Source: a virus. From it: a stretch of DNA of 29,603 nucleotides. This document shows, piece after piece, positions 14,477 through 22,660 of the stretch (position 1 is its first letter; each line of letters starts with the position of its first letter). The stretch covers positions 1 to 29,603 of IMG/VR virus record IMGVR_UViG_3300044705_000015; one strand, given 5' to 3'. A program made the position numbers and the translations under genes. The notes beneath the pieces are model-generated. The model saw nothing but the letters and a program-made list of their open reading frames with translations. It searched no databases and was not told the origin of the DNA.

Positions 14477-15429
14477 TAGATTGTGATCCATTGCCTAACG
14501 GATGAGATTGTGACGGCCATGAGGCGCTTGGTCCCCCAGTTGGTATTGATGGTCTGCGTAAGCGCTCCGTCGATCAGCTCAGAGGCGTTCGCATCGATCG
14601 TGATGTTTTTCGTGGCGCCAGCGCCCCCGCCATCCTTGATCTGGATCTGATCCCCATCGGTCATATTGGCGATCGGCGGTAGCGTAATCGTCCGCGACGA
14701 AGATGGGCTCACCACCACCACGACCGCGTCGGTAGCCGCCATTGTGTAGTTGACGGTCGTGTATACCGGCGGCTCGCTTAGCCGCGCCTGAACAGTCGCA
14801 GCGGCAATCCGCATTAGCGCACCGGCCTGCTTGAATTGCAGCAGCGATGGCAGCGCGTCGCTGTTTACGAGCTGTGCGCCATTGCGCAGTATCAGCGGAT
14901 CGATGTTGAACGAAACGAACGACGTGCACCAATAGATGACCGCGACGTTGGCGAATCCAAGAAAAGGCAGACCTTGGTTGTTGTCGAACGCGAGACCGGC
15001 ATCAGGGCGCCCGGTAAAGCTATAGCCAGGATTCGCGGTGGCGTTTGCCGACAGACCGGCAACCACGGTGCCTGTGACGTCGAGATCGCCGGTGATCGTA
15101 TGGTCCGCTGTAACGTTCAGCCAGTCGAGCTTTTGCTTGTCGGCGGCGGCCAGGAATCCGGCGATAGCTGTTGTCGCCCCTGCATGGAGCGCTCCGCCCA
15201 ACAGATTGCCGTGCGCATGCGCGTGGTCGGCCCGCGCTGCGTCCGTGCTTGTCCCCACGACGGGCGCGCTCGACACCACGTCCGCCGGCGTCACGCTGGT
15301 GTCCAATGCTGCGCTCGTCGTGTTGACGCGATCGACGAGCTGCCGCAACCACTGCAAAAAAACACCGCTAAAACGGCCTTTGTCGCCGAGTGCCGCCATC
15401 GCATGGTTGAAGACCTGGAGCGCGCTCAT
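14476..15429 (-). CDS. Tail fiber / receptor-binding protein
   Basis: 317 residues from ATG 15429 (ATGA overlap). A short helical N-terminus (LQWLRQLVDRVN) would attach to the virion. A repetitive central part follows, with the His-rich ARADHAHAHGNLLGGALHAG, FLAAADKQKLDWLN and TGDLDVTGTVVAG, as in trimeric phage fibers. The C-terminus (SSSRTITLPPIANMTDGDQI, then INTNWGTKRLMAVTIS) resembles common fiber ends. It follows the gp10-like gene, where P22-type phages place tail proteins. No spike endorhamnosidase or depolymerase motif is recognised, so receptor specificity cannot be guessed. Confidence 0.75.
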   Translation of the reverse strand: MSALQVFNHAMAALGDKGRFSGVFLQWLRQLVDRVNTTSAALDTSVTPADVVSSAPVVGTSTDAARADHAHAHGNLLGGALHAGATTAIAGFLAAADKQKLDWLNVTADHTITGDLDVTGTVVAGLSANATANPGYSFTGRPDAGLAFDNNQGLPFLGFANVAVIYWCTSFVSFNIDPLILRNGAQLVNSDALPSLLQFKQAGALMRIAAATVQARLSEPPVYTTVNYTMAATDAVVVVVSPSSSRTITLPPIANMTDGDQIQIKDGGGAGATKNITIDANASELIDGALTQTINTNWGTKRLMAVTISSVRQWITI

Positions 15430-16904
15430 GCGCCACCAACCTCAAAGCGATGCTGCGCTCCGTTGATCGTGATGCGTGCGTTGGCCTGAATATCGAAGCG
15501 GTGCGTGCGTTGCCTGTAGGAGCCGCAGCGCGGCCATGCGAACCGATCTTGATCGGTGCTCTGTCCCGCACCCGCGCCTTGGTAGTCTGATGTGCCGTGT
15601 GTGATGAAGCCCTGCGCGGTCGCGAGATCTGGCGACGTCGAATCGCAGTACGCAAATGCGACCTTGCCGGCGACGCCCAAGGTTCGCGCCATGTCGAGTC
15701 GCACGTCCGACTCGAAAACTCGGCGTCCGCTCGCATCAAACGTCGGCAGCACCAGAGCGCGTGAGATGTCTTGCGCCACATTGCTATCGCGGAAAACAGT
15801 CTCGTCGAACACATAGACGTCGGAGTGCGCGCCTGCGGCGATCGAAGGGTTTGCGGCAACATAGGTGACGTCATTCAGCGTGACCGTGCCTGCGTAGTAC
15901 GTCACCGAATTGTCGGTCGTTGAATGCATCCGCAGATGCCATACATCGTCCGTTATTGAGTACACAGCGACGCCGAGCGACGGCACGCTCACGCACAAGA
16001 AATCGTGACCGGCGGCATCCGAATAGCTGCTCAGGCACGCTAGCTTGACGTGGTTCACGAACTGCTCGACATCGCGCGTCGAAATGCGCTTCGGCTGGTA
16101 GCCCTGCATGGCATACACGGCGCCATCGCGCGACGAAAAATAGGCGACTCCGTTGTGTGACGTTATAGCGCACGCATCGAGCAGTCCGACATTGACGGTG
16201 CCGGGCTGCTGGCGTTTGAACGGAAATGTGTTGTCGCCAGAGTCGTACCAAAACTCGACGTGCCGCTCGCCGAAAATCAGCAGTTCCTGGTTGACCGAGA
16301 TGATTCCGACATTGCGGTCTGCGACTGCATCAGCCGAGGTGAAATCGAGGCCGCCAATTGTCGTCGGATCATCGATCGCACTGATCCACCAGACGTTGGA
16401 ATTGGCCTCGAGGTAGATCGTCTGGCCATCTTGCCAAGCTACTGCGGCGATGCCGCGGCCGCTCGGCAGCGTGATGGCGGTAAACACCATCGTTCCCGTC
16501 GAGAAGTCGGCACACCACGCCATCTGCGATAATGGATCGCAGATCACTGCTTTGTTCTCGCCGGCGCCGATGATCTGTACCAATCCCGTCGCGAACGCGA
16601 TTCCGGGGAGAGCTCCTTCATCATTCGCGCCGCGCCACAAATGCGAGCCGACTACCGACCAGATGCTGTTCTCGTCGTTGTTGCCGCCATATATGTACGC
16701 AATGCCGCGAATGGCGCCGCCGGATACGCCGAACGGCGACGCAAGAGCCGGCGTATTGATTGCCGACCATCCACGTTTGTTGGGCATGCGGACGGGGATC
16801 AGATCCTGGAATAGCTGTTGTCCGGCATAGCGGTTATTCGCACCGCCGCCGGCTACTGAGGTCGCGCCGCTCGGGAGGAGCGGCAGATCTTGCCAGTCCT
16901 CCAT
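15426..16904 (-). CDS. P22 gp10-like packaged-DNA stabilisation protein
   Basis: 492 residues from ATG 16904 (TGATG overlap). The N-terminus (DLPLLPSGATSVAGG, then RYAGQQLFQDLIPVRMPNKR) and the repeated beta-strand segments (ELLIFGERHVEFWYDSGDN, FPFKRQQPGTVNVGLLD) are typical of the beta-propeller head-completion protein that plugs the portal tail after packaging. Length agrees with the family (about 470-490). It directly follows the gp4-like gene, as in P22. It is a virion protein with no enzymatic role. Confidence 0.88.
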   Translation of the reverse strand: MEDWQDLPLLPSGATSVAGGGANNRYAGQQLFQDLIPVRMPNKRGWSAINTPALASPFGVSGGAIRGIAYIYGGNNDENSIWSVVGSHLWRGANDEGALPGIAFATGLVQIIGAGENKAVICDPLSQMAWCADFSTGTMVFTAITLPSGRGIAAVAWQDGQTIYLEANSNVWWISAIDDPTTIGGLDFTSADAVADRNVGIISVNQELLIFGERHVEFWYDSGDNTFPFKRQQPGTVNVGLLDACAITSHNGVAYFSSRDGAVYAMQGYQPKRISTRDVEQFVNHVKLACLSSYSDAAGHDFLCVSVPSLGVAVYSITDDVWHLRMHSTTDNSVTYYAGTVTLNDVTYVAANPSIAAGAHSDVYVFDETVFRDSNVAQDISRALVLPTFDASGRRVFESDVRLDMARTLGVAGKVAFAYCDSTSPDLATAQGFITHGTSDYQGAGAGQSTDQDRFAWPRCGSYRQRTHRFDIQANARITINGAQHRFEVGGA

Positions 16905-17263
16905 CAGTAGTCCTTGATGCGCACGGGCACCTGCGGTGCCATTGACGCCGTGTTGGTGTCGATGGTCTGCCGCGCGCTCGCATCACCGCGCTCGAGCTCG
17001 GTGTAGCGATCGGGCGTCACGCCGTAGTCCGTCGCTATTGCGTACGCGAGCATGGCGGTCAGCGGCGTGTGGGCCCACGCCGGGATTTCATCGAAGGGGA
17101 AGGGTGCCTTTCCGCGCGCGCGCAAGTCGTCGTAGATTGATTGCAGCGCATAGATGGCGATGTTGCTATCAGCCGCGGACGGCGTCCCGCCCGCGGCGAT
17201 AGCGCCAACCTTCGCCAGGGCGCGGTTGGCTACATCAGTCGACGTCTGCGTCGCGAAGCCCAT
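16904..17263 (-). CDS. P22 gp4-like head-completion / tail accessory factor
   Basis: 119 residues from ATG 17263 (shares a base with the upstream stop). Features are NRALAKVGA near the start, a helix IAIYALQSIYDDLRARG, FPFDEIPAWAHTPLTAMLAYAI and DRYTELERGDASAR. The small, helical gp4 family binds the portal ring after packaging; some homologues have been reported to have muralytic activity, which cannot be judged here. Position between capsid and gp10-like genes agrees with the assignment. Length is somewhat shorter than P22 gp4 (166). Confidence 0.78.
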   Translation of the reverse strand: MGFATQTSTDVANRALAKVGAIAAGGTPSAADSNIAIYALQSIYDDLRARGKAPFPFDEIPAWAHTPLTAMLAYAIATDYGVTPDRYTELERGDASARQTIDTNTASMAPQVPVRIKDY

Positions 17264-17547
17264 CAGGCCTGGGCCGCCTCTAAGGACTCACGCTTGGCCT
17301 TGCGCGCAGCAGCCTCGTCGGCGAGCTTCTTGGCTTCTTTCGCCGCCTCGGCCGCCTCTTTGGCGTCAAGCTTCTCGAAGTCATGCATGCCGTCGAGCTT
17401 CTTGATGTTCGCCGAGCCGCGCACTTCTTTCGCCGGACCATCGACCTCGAAGTTGATGCCGCGGAAATGGAACACTCCCTTTGGGGAGTGGTCGCCGTGG
17501 CCTCCGGTATAGCGGAACCACGCTGTCTCTTCTTGCTTCGCTGCCAT
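17263..17547 (-). CDS. Small hypothetical virion-region protein
   Basis: 94 residues from ATG 17547, about 105 bp downstream of the capsid gene. The first 50 residues are a compact beta-type region (WFRYTGGHGDHSPKGVFHFR, NFEVDGPAKEVRG). The rest is a highly charged Ala/Lys/Glu helix (EAAEAAKEAKKLADEAAAR), probably coiled coil. Its place between capsid and gp4-like genes suits a head-associated protein. I do not recognise the family. Confidence 0.65.
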   Translation of the reverse strand: MAAKQEETAWFRYTGGHGDHSPKGVFHFRGINFEVDGPAKEVRGSANIKKLDGMHDFEKLDAKEAAEAAKEAKKLADEAAARKAKRESLEAAQA

Positions 17548-17585
17548 TCAAAACACTCTCTTGCTGGTGCGCAGTTGCAACGAGA

Positions 17586-17617
17586 GGGGCGGCCGACTTG
17601 CGCGTGCCGACCGCCCC
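17586..17617 (-). other. Strong hairpin after the capsid gene
   Basis: GGGGCGG pairs with CCGCCCC, and five more pairs (two G-U) extend the stem to 12 bp around an 8-base loop, in the 104-bp gap between the capsid gene and the 17547 gene. No T-run follows on the minus strand, so it is not a classical terminator. It could stabilise the 3' end of the highly expressed capsid message or act as a partial attenuator. The rest of the gap shows nothing clear. Confidence 0.6.
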
Positions 17618-17651
17618 ATGCCCCTAACCCGTCAGGACGAGGTGGTCCGCT

Positions 17652-18734
17652 TTAGCTGTTGGCCGGTGCCGCGACATACAGCGTCAGCATGCCGAACTGC
17701 TTCTGCTGATACATGATCTTCTTGAAGCCGCGCTTCTCTTGCACGCCGGTGCCGGTGATGATGCCGAAGTCACGCTTTTCGGAGATCTCTTTGGGCTTCT
17801 GCGCCCATGCGACCGCGAGCGCCGATCCGCCCATCACGTAGACCGGCTCGACATCGACACCGCCGCTGCCGACGCCGACGATCGGCCGAATCTCCGGGAT
17901 GTTGCGATAGACGTTGCCGTCCAAGATGATCTCGCCGCCCGTGAACAAGCGGTTGCTCATCCCGCGCGACGCCGCGTACTTGTACGAGTCGACGACGCGG
18001 GTGTCTTTCTTGAGATCGCGCCAGGCGCGATTGCCGAGAAGGAAGATGCGCCACTCTTGGTCGCTGTCTTCAACCTTCCACGGACGGATCGCCTGCGTTT
18101 GTTCGGTATCCGCGAACATGAACGCAGCCAGATCGCCGATGGCCGCCGACATGATATCGGCAGTCGAGTCGAGCGTCGCGAGAGCCGTGGCATGCACCAG
18201 CGACGACGCGTTGCCCACCGACGCGCCGAACAGCACGCGATCCGCGTTGGCGGCGAGCCATGCGTTCTTGTCTGACTCCGTCGTGCTCGCGTATGGCGTT
18301 TTTCCGTCCAGATTCGGCGAGCCAGCAGCCGATAACAGATCGTTGCGCAGCGTGACTGACAGCCAGTCCGTCGAGAGCGGCTCGACCTGCTCGGCGAGAT
18401 CGATCGAGCTCTTTTGCTGATCGGCCTCGTGAACCGCCCATGCGTTGCGCACGACTTCGACCGTTACGCGGTCGCCGTCGTTGATGATCTGCGACTCGGA
18501 GCCGGAAAGCGTCTGCGTGCCACGCTTGCCGCCGGTCCGATCGGCGAACACGACCGGGATGTTGATCGTGTCGCCCTGATTTTTCTGACCCTTCAGATCG
18601 TTGATCAGTTGGATCGGATCATCAGGGCTGTCGCCCATGAGTGTTTGCAGTCTGTTTTTGCGGACGTACTCGCGAAAAACTCGACTGCGGTACTTTACTG
18701 CCTGATTAGTCGCTGCTGCTCTTGAGACTGCCAT
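17652..18734 (-). CDS. Major capsid protein (N4 gp56/DUF4043-type)
   Basis: 360 residues from ATG 18734. Diagnostic stretches for this capsid family are the N-terminal RVFREYVRKNRLQTLMGDSP, GDTINIPVVFADR, GDRVTVEVVRNAWAVHEAD followed by QQKSSIDL, and LSTDWLSVTLRNDLL. The C-terminal half includes FLLGNRAWRDLKKD. It forms the icosahedral shell, presumably with the HK97-type fold known for phage coat proteins. The scaffold gene lies directly upstream in transcription order, as usual. Capsid identity is firm; assignment to this family rather than the P22 gp5 family is from recalled sequence patterns. Confidence 0.85.
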   Translation of the reverse strand: MAVSRAAATNQAVKYRSRVFREYVRKNRLQTLMGDSPDDPIQLINDLKGQKNQGDTINIPVVFADRTGGKRGTQTLSGSESQIINDGDRVTVEVVRNAWAVHEADQQKSSIDLAEQVEPLSTDWLSVTLRNDLLSAAGSPNLDGKTPYASTTESDKNAWLAANADRVLFGASVGNASSLVHATALATLDSTADIMSAAIGDLAAFMFADTEQTQAIRPWKVEDSDQEWRIFLLGNRAWRDLKKDTRVVDSYKYAASRGMSNRLFTGGEIILDGNVYRNIPEIRPIVGVGSGGVDVEPVYVMGGSALAVAWAQKPKEISEKRDFGIITGTGVQEKRGFKKIMYQQKQFGMLTLYVAAPANS

Positions 18735-18752
18735 GTACCGACTCGCTTTTGC

Positions 18753-19631
18753 TTAGCGACGCCGGCGCCCCAGTACGGTTTTGAAGTCCTCGTCTTCACC
18801 GTCCGTGTCGCCGCCGTCGTCCGCAGCCGCGGACGCGTCACGCGTGCCGGCGGTGCTCTGCGGAATGTCTTTGGCCGTGGCGAGCGCCTTCTCTTTGCGT
18901 GCAGCTTCGCGTTCTTCGGCGCGGATTTTCGCCCGCTCCTTCTCGCGCCATTCGTCGAGGTTCGTCACATCCTTCGGGGATTCGAGCAGTTTTCTTCCTT
19001 GTTCGGCCGCGAAAACGGACGGATGACGGTGGTCGTGCATCTCCTGCGCTAGCGGTGAAAAGCCACGGTACTTCTGCCTTTCCTCGCTGACGCGCTTGGC
19101 GAATGCGCCGAGATAGCTCTGCAGCTCATCCCCAAACTTCTCCTTGGCATCTTCGAAGCTCGTCGCGTAACGCTGGTTGTCCAGCGCCTCGCGCACGGTC
19201 TTCTCGATGAGCTCGGTGGGGCTGCCCGTCAGAAACTGCTCGTCAGCGGCCGCTCGCCGCTGTTCCGCCGTCTGTTCGTTCGTCGTCTGCCGTTGCGGAT
19301 TGATCTGCTCCCGAAGCTTGCGATTTTCCTCTTCGATCGCTGCAGCGCGCCGTTGGGCCTCTTGCCGCTTCGTGCGCTCTTCAATCAGTACCTTTCGGGG
19401 GACCGGATGCGGGTCGCTGTCGTCGAGATTCTCGCTGTCCGAGTTCGCGGTTTGCGAGTCCGCGTCTGACGTATCGCTCGTCGTCTCGGCATCGGCGCCG
19501 TTGTCCGTCTTTGTGGACGAATCCTCGGCAGCCGCTTCAGCTTCATCCGCGGCAGGCGTTTCGGACTCTAGAGAGCCCTCGTCGCCGTCGTTGAAGAAGC
19601 CGTCGAGTCTATCTTTCTGAGCAGCACCCAT
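18753..19631 (-). CDS. Capsid scaffolding protein
   Basis: 292 residues from ATG 19631, with an AGGAG ribosome-binding site. The first 75 residues are acidic and disordered (Asp/Glu/Ser/Thr-rich). They are followed by a long charged coiled coil (VLIEERTKRQEAQRRAAAIE), a central helical part and a basic end, LGRRRR. Acidic start, helical rod and basic C-terminal tail are the hallmarks of podovirus scaffolds such as P22 gp8, which binds the coat protein through its C-terminus and leaves the procapsid. The gene ends 18 bp before the capsid gene. Confidence 0.82.
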   Translation of the reverse strand: MGAAQKDRLDGFFNDGDEGSLESETPAADEAEAAAEDSSTKTDNGADAETTSDTSDADSQTANSDSENLDDSDPHPVPRKVLIEERTKRQEAQRRAAAIEEENRKLREQINPQRQTTNEQTAEQRRAAADEQFLTGSPTELIEKTVREALDNQRYATSFEDAKEKFGDELQSYLGAFAKRVSEERQKYRGFSPLAQEMHDHRHPSVFAAEQGRKLLESPKDVTNLDEWREKERAKIRAEEREAARKEKALATAKDIPQSTAGTRDASAAADDGGDTDGEDEDFKTVLGRRRR

Positions 19632-19687
19632 TCCGTGTCTCCTGAAGGCCTGTGTCGCCGGCCTGGCGTTTGGTACACGTCACAAAT

Positions 19688-19729
19688 CTATTGAATGGAT
19701 TCCATTCAGTAGATTCGCTTGAGTATAAT
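19688..19729 (+). promoter_or_regulatory. Promoter with overlapping operator-like palindrome (site 2)
   Basis: A consensus -10 TATAAT lies at 19724-19729, about 49 bp before the 19778 ATG. No TTGACA-like -35 is present at the right distance. Instead a palindrome with 11-bp arms occupies 19688-19712: CTATTGAATGG, 3 bp, then CCATTCAGTAG (10 of 11 complementary). A regulator bound there would cover or replace the -35. Related sites are at 14316 and 24962. The region also lies between divergent starts (19631 minus, 19778 plus). Confidence 0.6.
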
Positions 19730-19777
19730 GAGTGTACGCGGAGTCGGTTCGACTTCGCAACACAAAGGAAATCCGAG

Positions 19778-20287
19778 ATGGCGATCAGCTATACGAGTGA
19801 CAGCAACCGTTCCGTGCAGGTGTACGAAGGCCAGGGCCGACAGGTATGCCGCCAAAGCGTAGTCTTCAATGTCGCGAGCAACCCGGCGGCGAATGACCAA
19901 TTTCGTGTCATGCGCCTGCCGAAGTGCCGTGTCGTTGGCGGTATGATCTCGGGCCGCAAGCTCGACACCAACGCGAGTGAGACGCTGAAGCTCGACGTCG
20001 GCACGATCAGCGACTTCGTGTACGACGCGAACGGCAACCCCGCCGGCGGCACGCTCAATCAGACCACGCTGCACAAGAGCGGCGTAATCACGGGCGCCGG
20101 CGTCACCGATCACGTCGAGAGCGATGGTGCGTCGTTGTTCGTGCGCCACTTCAACAAGGTGATCGACGGCGACCTCGTGCTCACGGGCGACGACAATCTC
20201 GTCGTCGTGACTGCGGCCGCGACTGCGGCAACGTTCGCCGCGGGCAACATCCGCGTCGACGTCGATTACGTCTGCGACGACCAGTAA
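19778..20287 (+). CDS. Inverted virion structural / head decoration-type protein
   Basis: 169 residues from ATG 19778, with AAAGGAA upstream. Beta-rich sequence: VVFNVASNPAANDQFRVMRLP, VVGGMISGRKLDTNASETL, KLDVGTISDF, GDLVLTGDDNLVVV and a final strand NIRVDVDYVCDD. I recall this pattern (LP/VPKG-type loop, LDT-x(3)-TLKLDVG centre, VDY end) from roughly 130-170-residue structural proteins of podoviruses and siphoviruses, probably head-associated. It is the only plus-strand gene between 6341 and 29318. It has its own promoter and its stop is 3 bp from the convergent portal stop, so its transcript would run antisense into portal. Confidence 0.75.
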   Translation: MAISYTSDSNRSVQVYEGQGRQVCRQSVVFNVASNPAANDQFRVMRLPKCRVVGGMISGRKLDTNASETLKLDVGTISDFVYDANGNPAGGTLNQTTLHKSGVITGAGVTDHVESDGASLFVRHFNKVIDGDLVLTGDDNLVVVTAAATAATFAAGNIRVDVDYVCDDQ

Positions 20288-20290
20288 GCT

Positions 20291-22660
20291 TTAGCGCAGT
20301 GGCCCACCTGGCTGCTGCGGCAGGCCCTGCGCCTGCATCCCCGCCTCGGCCGCCGTTCGCAGGGTATCGGCGTGCGTCCTCGACATCCCCACCTTCTCGG
20401 CCTCGGTGAGCACGCGTGTGTGCTCGGCGTCCGCGAGATCTTTGTGCGCCTTGATGGGCGCGTGCTGGGCCTCGATGCTCGTCTTGACTGCGATGTTTTG
20501 CGCCTGCGCCTGCATGTGCGGAATTCCGGCGAGCGTCGCCTGCGCCGTGGCCGAGGCCTGGTCCGCTTGAGCGTTCGTCTTGCGGATGTTCGCCGCGACA
20601 AGCGCTTGTTGGCCAGGGTCGGGCGGGGGCGCTTGTGGTGCGCCGGCTTGCTGCTGTGCCTGCATCTGCTGCTGCATGCGCTCGGCGATCTCTTGCTTGT
20701 TGCGCAGCGAGCTCGACTCGATGAGCAGATCCATCGGGATCGGGATCCCCTTGGCCGCGAGCTCGGCGAGCTTGTCGAATTGCTGCTGCAGGATGGTCGC
20801 GTTGTCGGCAGCGTCGGCAAGATAGACGTCGGCGTCGACGTCGTGCAGATCGTTCTCGGTGATCGTGGCCTGCATCTCGGGCCACGTCTGCACTTGCGCG
20901 ACAACCTCGCGGTTGACGAGATGTGCGACCATCTCGGGCGGCACCTGCATGCCCTGCTGTGCTGCTGCTTGCGCTTGCTGCTGTGCTTGCTGGTTCGCCA
21001 TGCCGACGATCGGCGCGGCCTTGAGCACGAGATCGACGTCGCCCAGCATCGTGACGGCGTCCTGTATCGGCACTTTGTCCTCGAGGAGCTCTTGCAGCCG
21101 CTCGAGCCGCGTCATGCTTCCGTTTAAGCGGACCCAGCGCATGCCTTGCTTGTCGTCGCGGACACGGACCCATTTCTCTTTGGTCCAAAACTGCCGGATG
21201 CGATTGGCAATGGCGCGGTAGATGTTGCGCCGGAACGTGCGCAGCGTCTGCGATGGCCGCTCGTCCTGGAGCGAAGCGTACTGCTGCTGCGCCTGGCGCG
21301 AGATGCCGCTCAGTTGCGACGTGTCCTGCGCGGCGGTCGCGATGTCGGGGCCGGTATCGTTGAGCTCGGCGCCGGCGATCTGAAGGAACTGCACCTGCGC
21401 CTGGGCCTGCTCGAGGCCCGAGCGGATTTGAACCGCCGGCTGCGTGCCACCATTCAAGCCGCCGGTGAGCGCGCCGCGGTTGAACTTGACCGCACCGCCG
21501 GCGCGCCCGAGCTGATCGCGCGCATGGTTGACGTCTGGCACCGCCCAATCCTCATAGAGTAGCTGATTGGTGAGCGAAGAGCGCAGACCGCTGGATCGCC
21601 GCTTGTTGTATTCGCGCTGCGCGTCGAGCATCCACTCGAGTGCGCTATAGCGTTCGCCGCTGCGCGCAACAAAGCAGCTCGTCGCGATGATCGGGCACTC
21701 GTCGCGCCCCCATTTGTCGAGATAGCCGGTCGGCCGCGGCGGAATGATCCAATCGCTGTGCGTGAAGAACGCCACCCACCAGCGGCCGCCCTCGAGCCAA
21801 TACAGCTCCATGACGCGGACGCGCTTGTTTTCGCCTGCGTCGCCCCACCAGTCGCGTGGCTCGTCCTTGTACGCGTTCCAGTACTCGAAGCTGTTGTCGA
21901 CGGCGCGCTCGAGCGCGGCGATCTGGTCCGGCTTCGACCAGCGGTCTTTGGCGCGATCGAGGTAGTCCCAGTTGGCGATCCCGAGAAATCCGGCGTCTTT
22001 GAAGTGCCGGTCTTTCGAGTGTGGGTCCCTGATGAATCGTTCCTGATCGATGAACGCCGCAGTAATTTCGACTTCCTCGTTGTCGTTCGCCGGCTCTTTG
22101 GCGCCCGGTAGATTGGGAAGCACCTCATCGTCGGTGTTCGCTGCGTCGTCGGCGTCCGACGCGGGCGCACAGACCTTGATGCCGACATGGATCGCCGCGA
22201 TGCCTTCGACGTGAAACGTATCGACGCAGTCTGCGTACTTCTCGTCGAGGTCTTCCTCGTCCGCTACATAGCGGAATGCATCCGTGAGCGCTTCGGCCGC
22301 GGTCTGCTGTGATGGCTTCTTGGGCAGTGCTTCGGGCTCAGTGATCGCGCGCACGCAGCTCCCAATGCGCGTCGCCGTTTTTGGCGCGCATTTGTTGATC
22401 ACGACGGGCGACTGGCCCATGGCGCGGAAGTCTTTTTCCTCTTGCTCGGTCCATTGATTGCCGTCGATGAAGTCGCGGCGCGTGCGCATGTTGATGCGCT
22501 CGGCCTCGCCGAGCCTGACGGCGCTGTTGACCTTCTTGCGCAAGTCTTCGACCGTCATCTTCGACGTAGCCGCGAGCTTTTGCTTCTTGGACTTGGTGCC
22601 GGCGCGCGCGCGAACAACCGCGGTGCCATCGTCGTCTGTTTTTGCGTACGCGTCGGTCAT
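20291..22660 (-). CDS. Portal protein (P22 gp1-like)
   Basis: 789 residues from ATG 22660, overlapping the terminase stop as ATGA; a GTG at 22675 is also in frame. The N-terminal RRDFIDGNQWTEQEEKDFRA and the INKCAPKTATRIG segment, plus RFIRDPHSKDRHFKDAGFLG, EPRDWWGDA and LEWMLDAQREYNKRRS, are typical of P22-type portals. The last 230 residues are Gln/Ala/Pro-rich helices resembling the P22 barrel. Twelve copies form the vertex through which DNA is packaged and ejected. The length is close to that of P22 gp1 (725), with a longer C-terminal tail. Confidence 0.88.
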   Translation of the reverse strand: MTDAYAKTDDDGTAVVRARAGTKSKKQKLAATSKMTVEDLRKKVNSAVRLGEAERINMRTRRDFIDGNQWTEQEEKDFRAMGQSPVVINKCAPKTATRIGSCVRAITEPEALPKKPSQQTAAEALTDAFRYVADEEDLDEKYADCVDTFHVEGIAAIHVGIKVCAPASDADDAANTDDEVLPNLPGAKEPANDNEEVEITAAFIDQERFIRDPHSKDRHFKDAGFLGIANWDYLDRAKDRWSKPDQIAALERAVDNSFEYWNAYKDEPRDWWGDAGENKRVRVMELYWLEGGRWWVAFFTHSDWIIPPRPTGYLDKWGRDECPIIATSCFVARSGERYSALEWMLDAQREYNKRRSSGLRSSLTNQLLYEDWAVPDVNHARDQLGRAGGAVKFNRGALTGGLNGGTQPAVQIRSGLEQAQAQVQFLQIAGAELNDTGPDIATAAQDTSQLSGISRQAQQQYASLQDERPSQTLRTFRRNIYRAIANRIRQFWTKEKWVRVRDDKQGMRWVRLNGSMTRLERLQELLEDKVPIQDAVTMLGDVDLVLKAAPIVGMANQQAQQQAQAAAQQGMQVPPEMVAHLVNREVVAQVQTWPEMQATITENDLHDVDADVYLADAADNATILQQQFDKLAELAAKGIPIPMDLLIESSSLRNKQEIAERMQQQMQAQQQAGAPQAPPPDPGQQALVAANIRKTNAQADQASATAQATLAGIPHMQAQAQNIAVKTSIEAQHAPIKAHKDLADAEHTRVLTEAEKVGMSRTHADTLRTAAEAGMQAQGLPQQPGGPLR

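Noticed and set aside
20181-21548. Long minus-strand ORF of 455 codons in another frame of the portal gene
   Set aside because: Arg/Ala-rich shadow without a recognisable start; the portal frame matches the family over its length.
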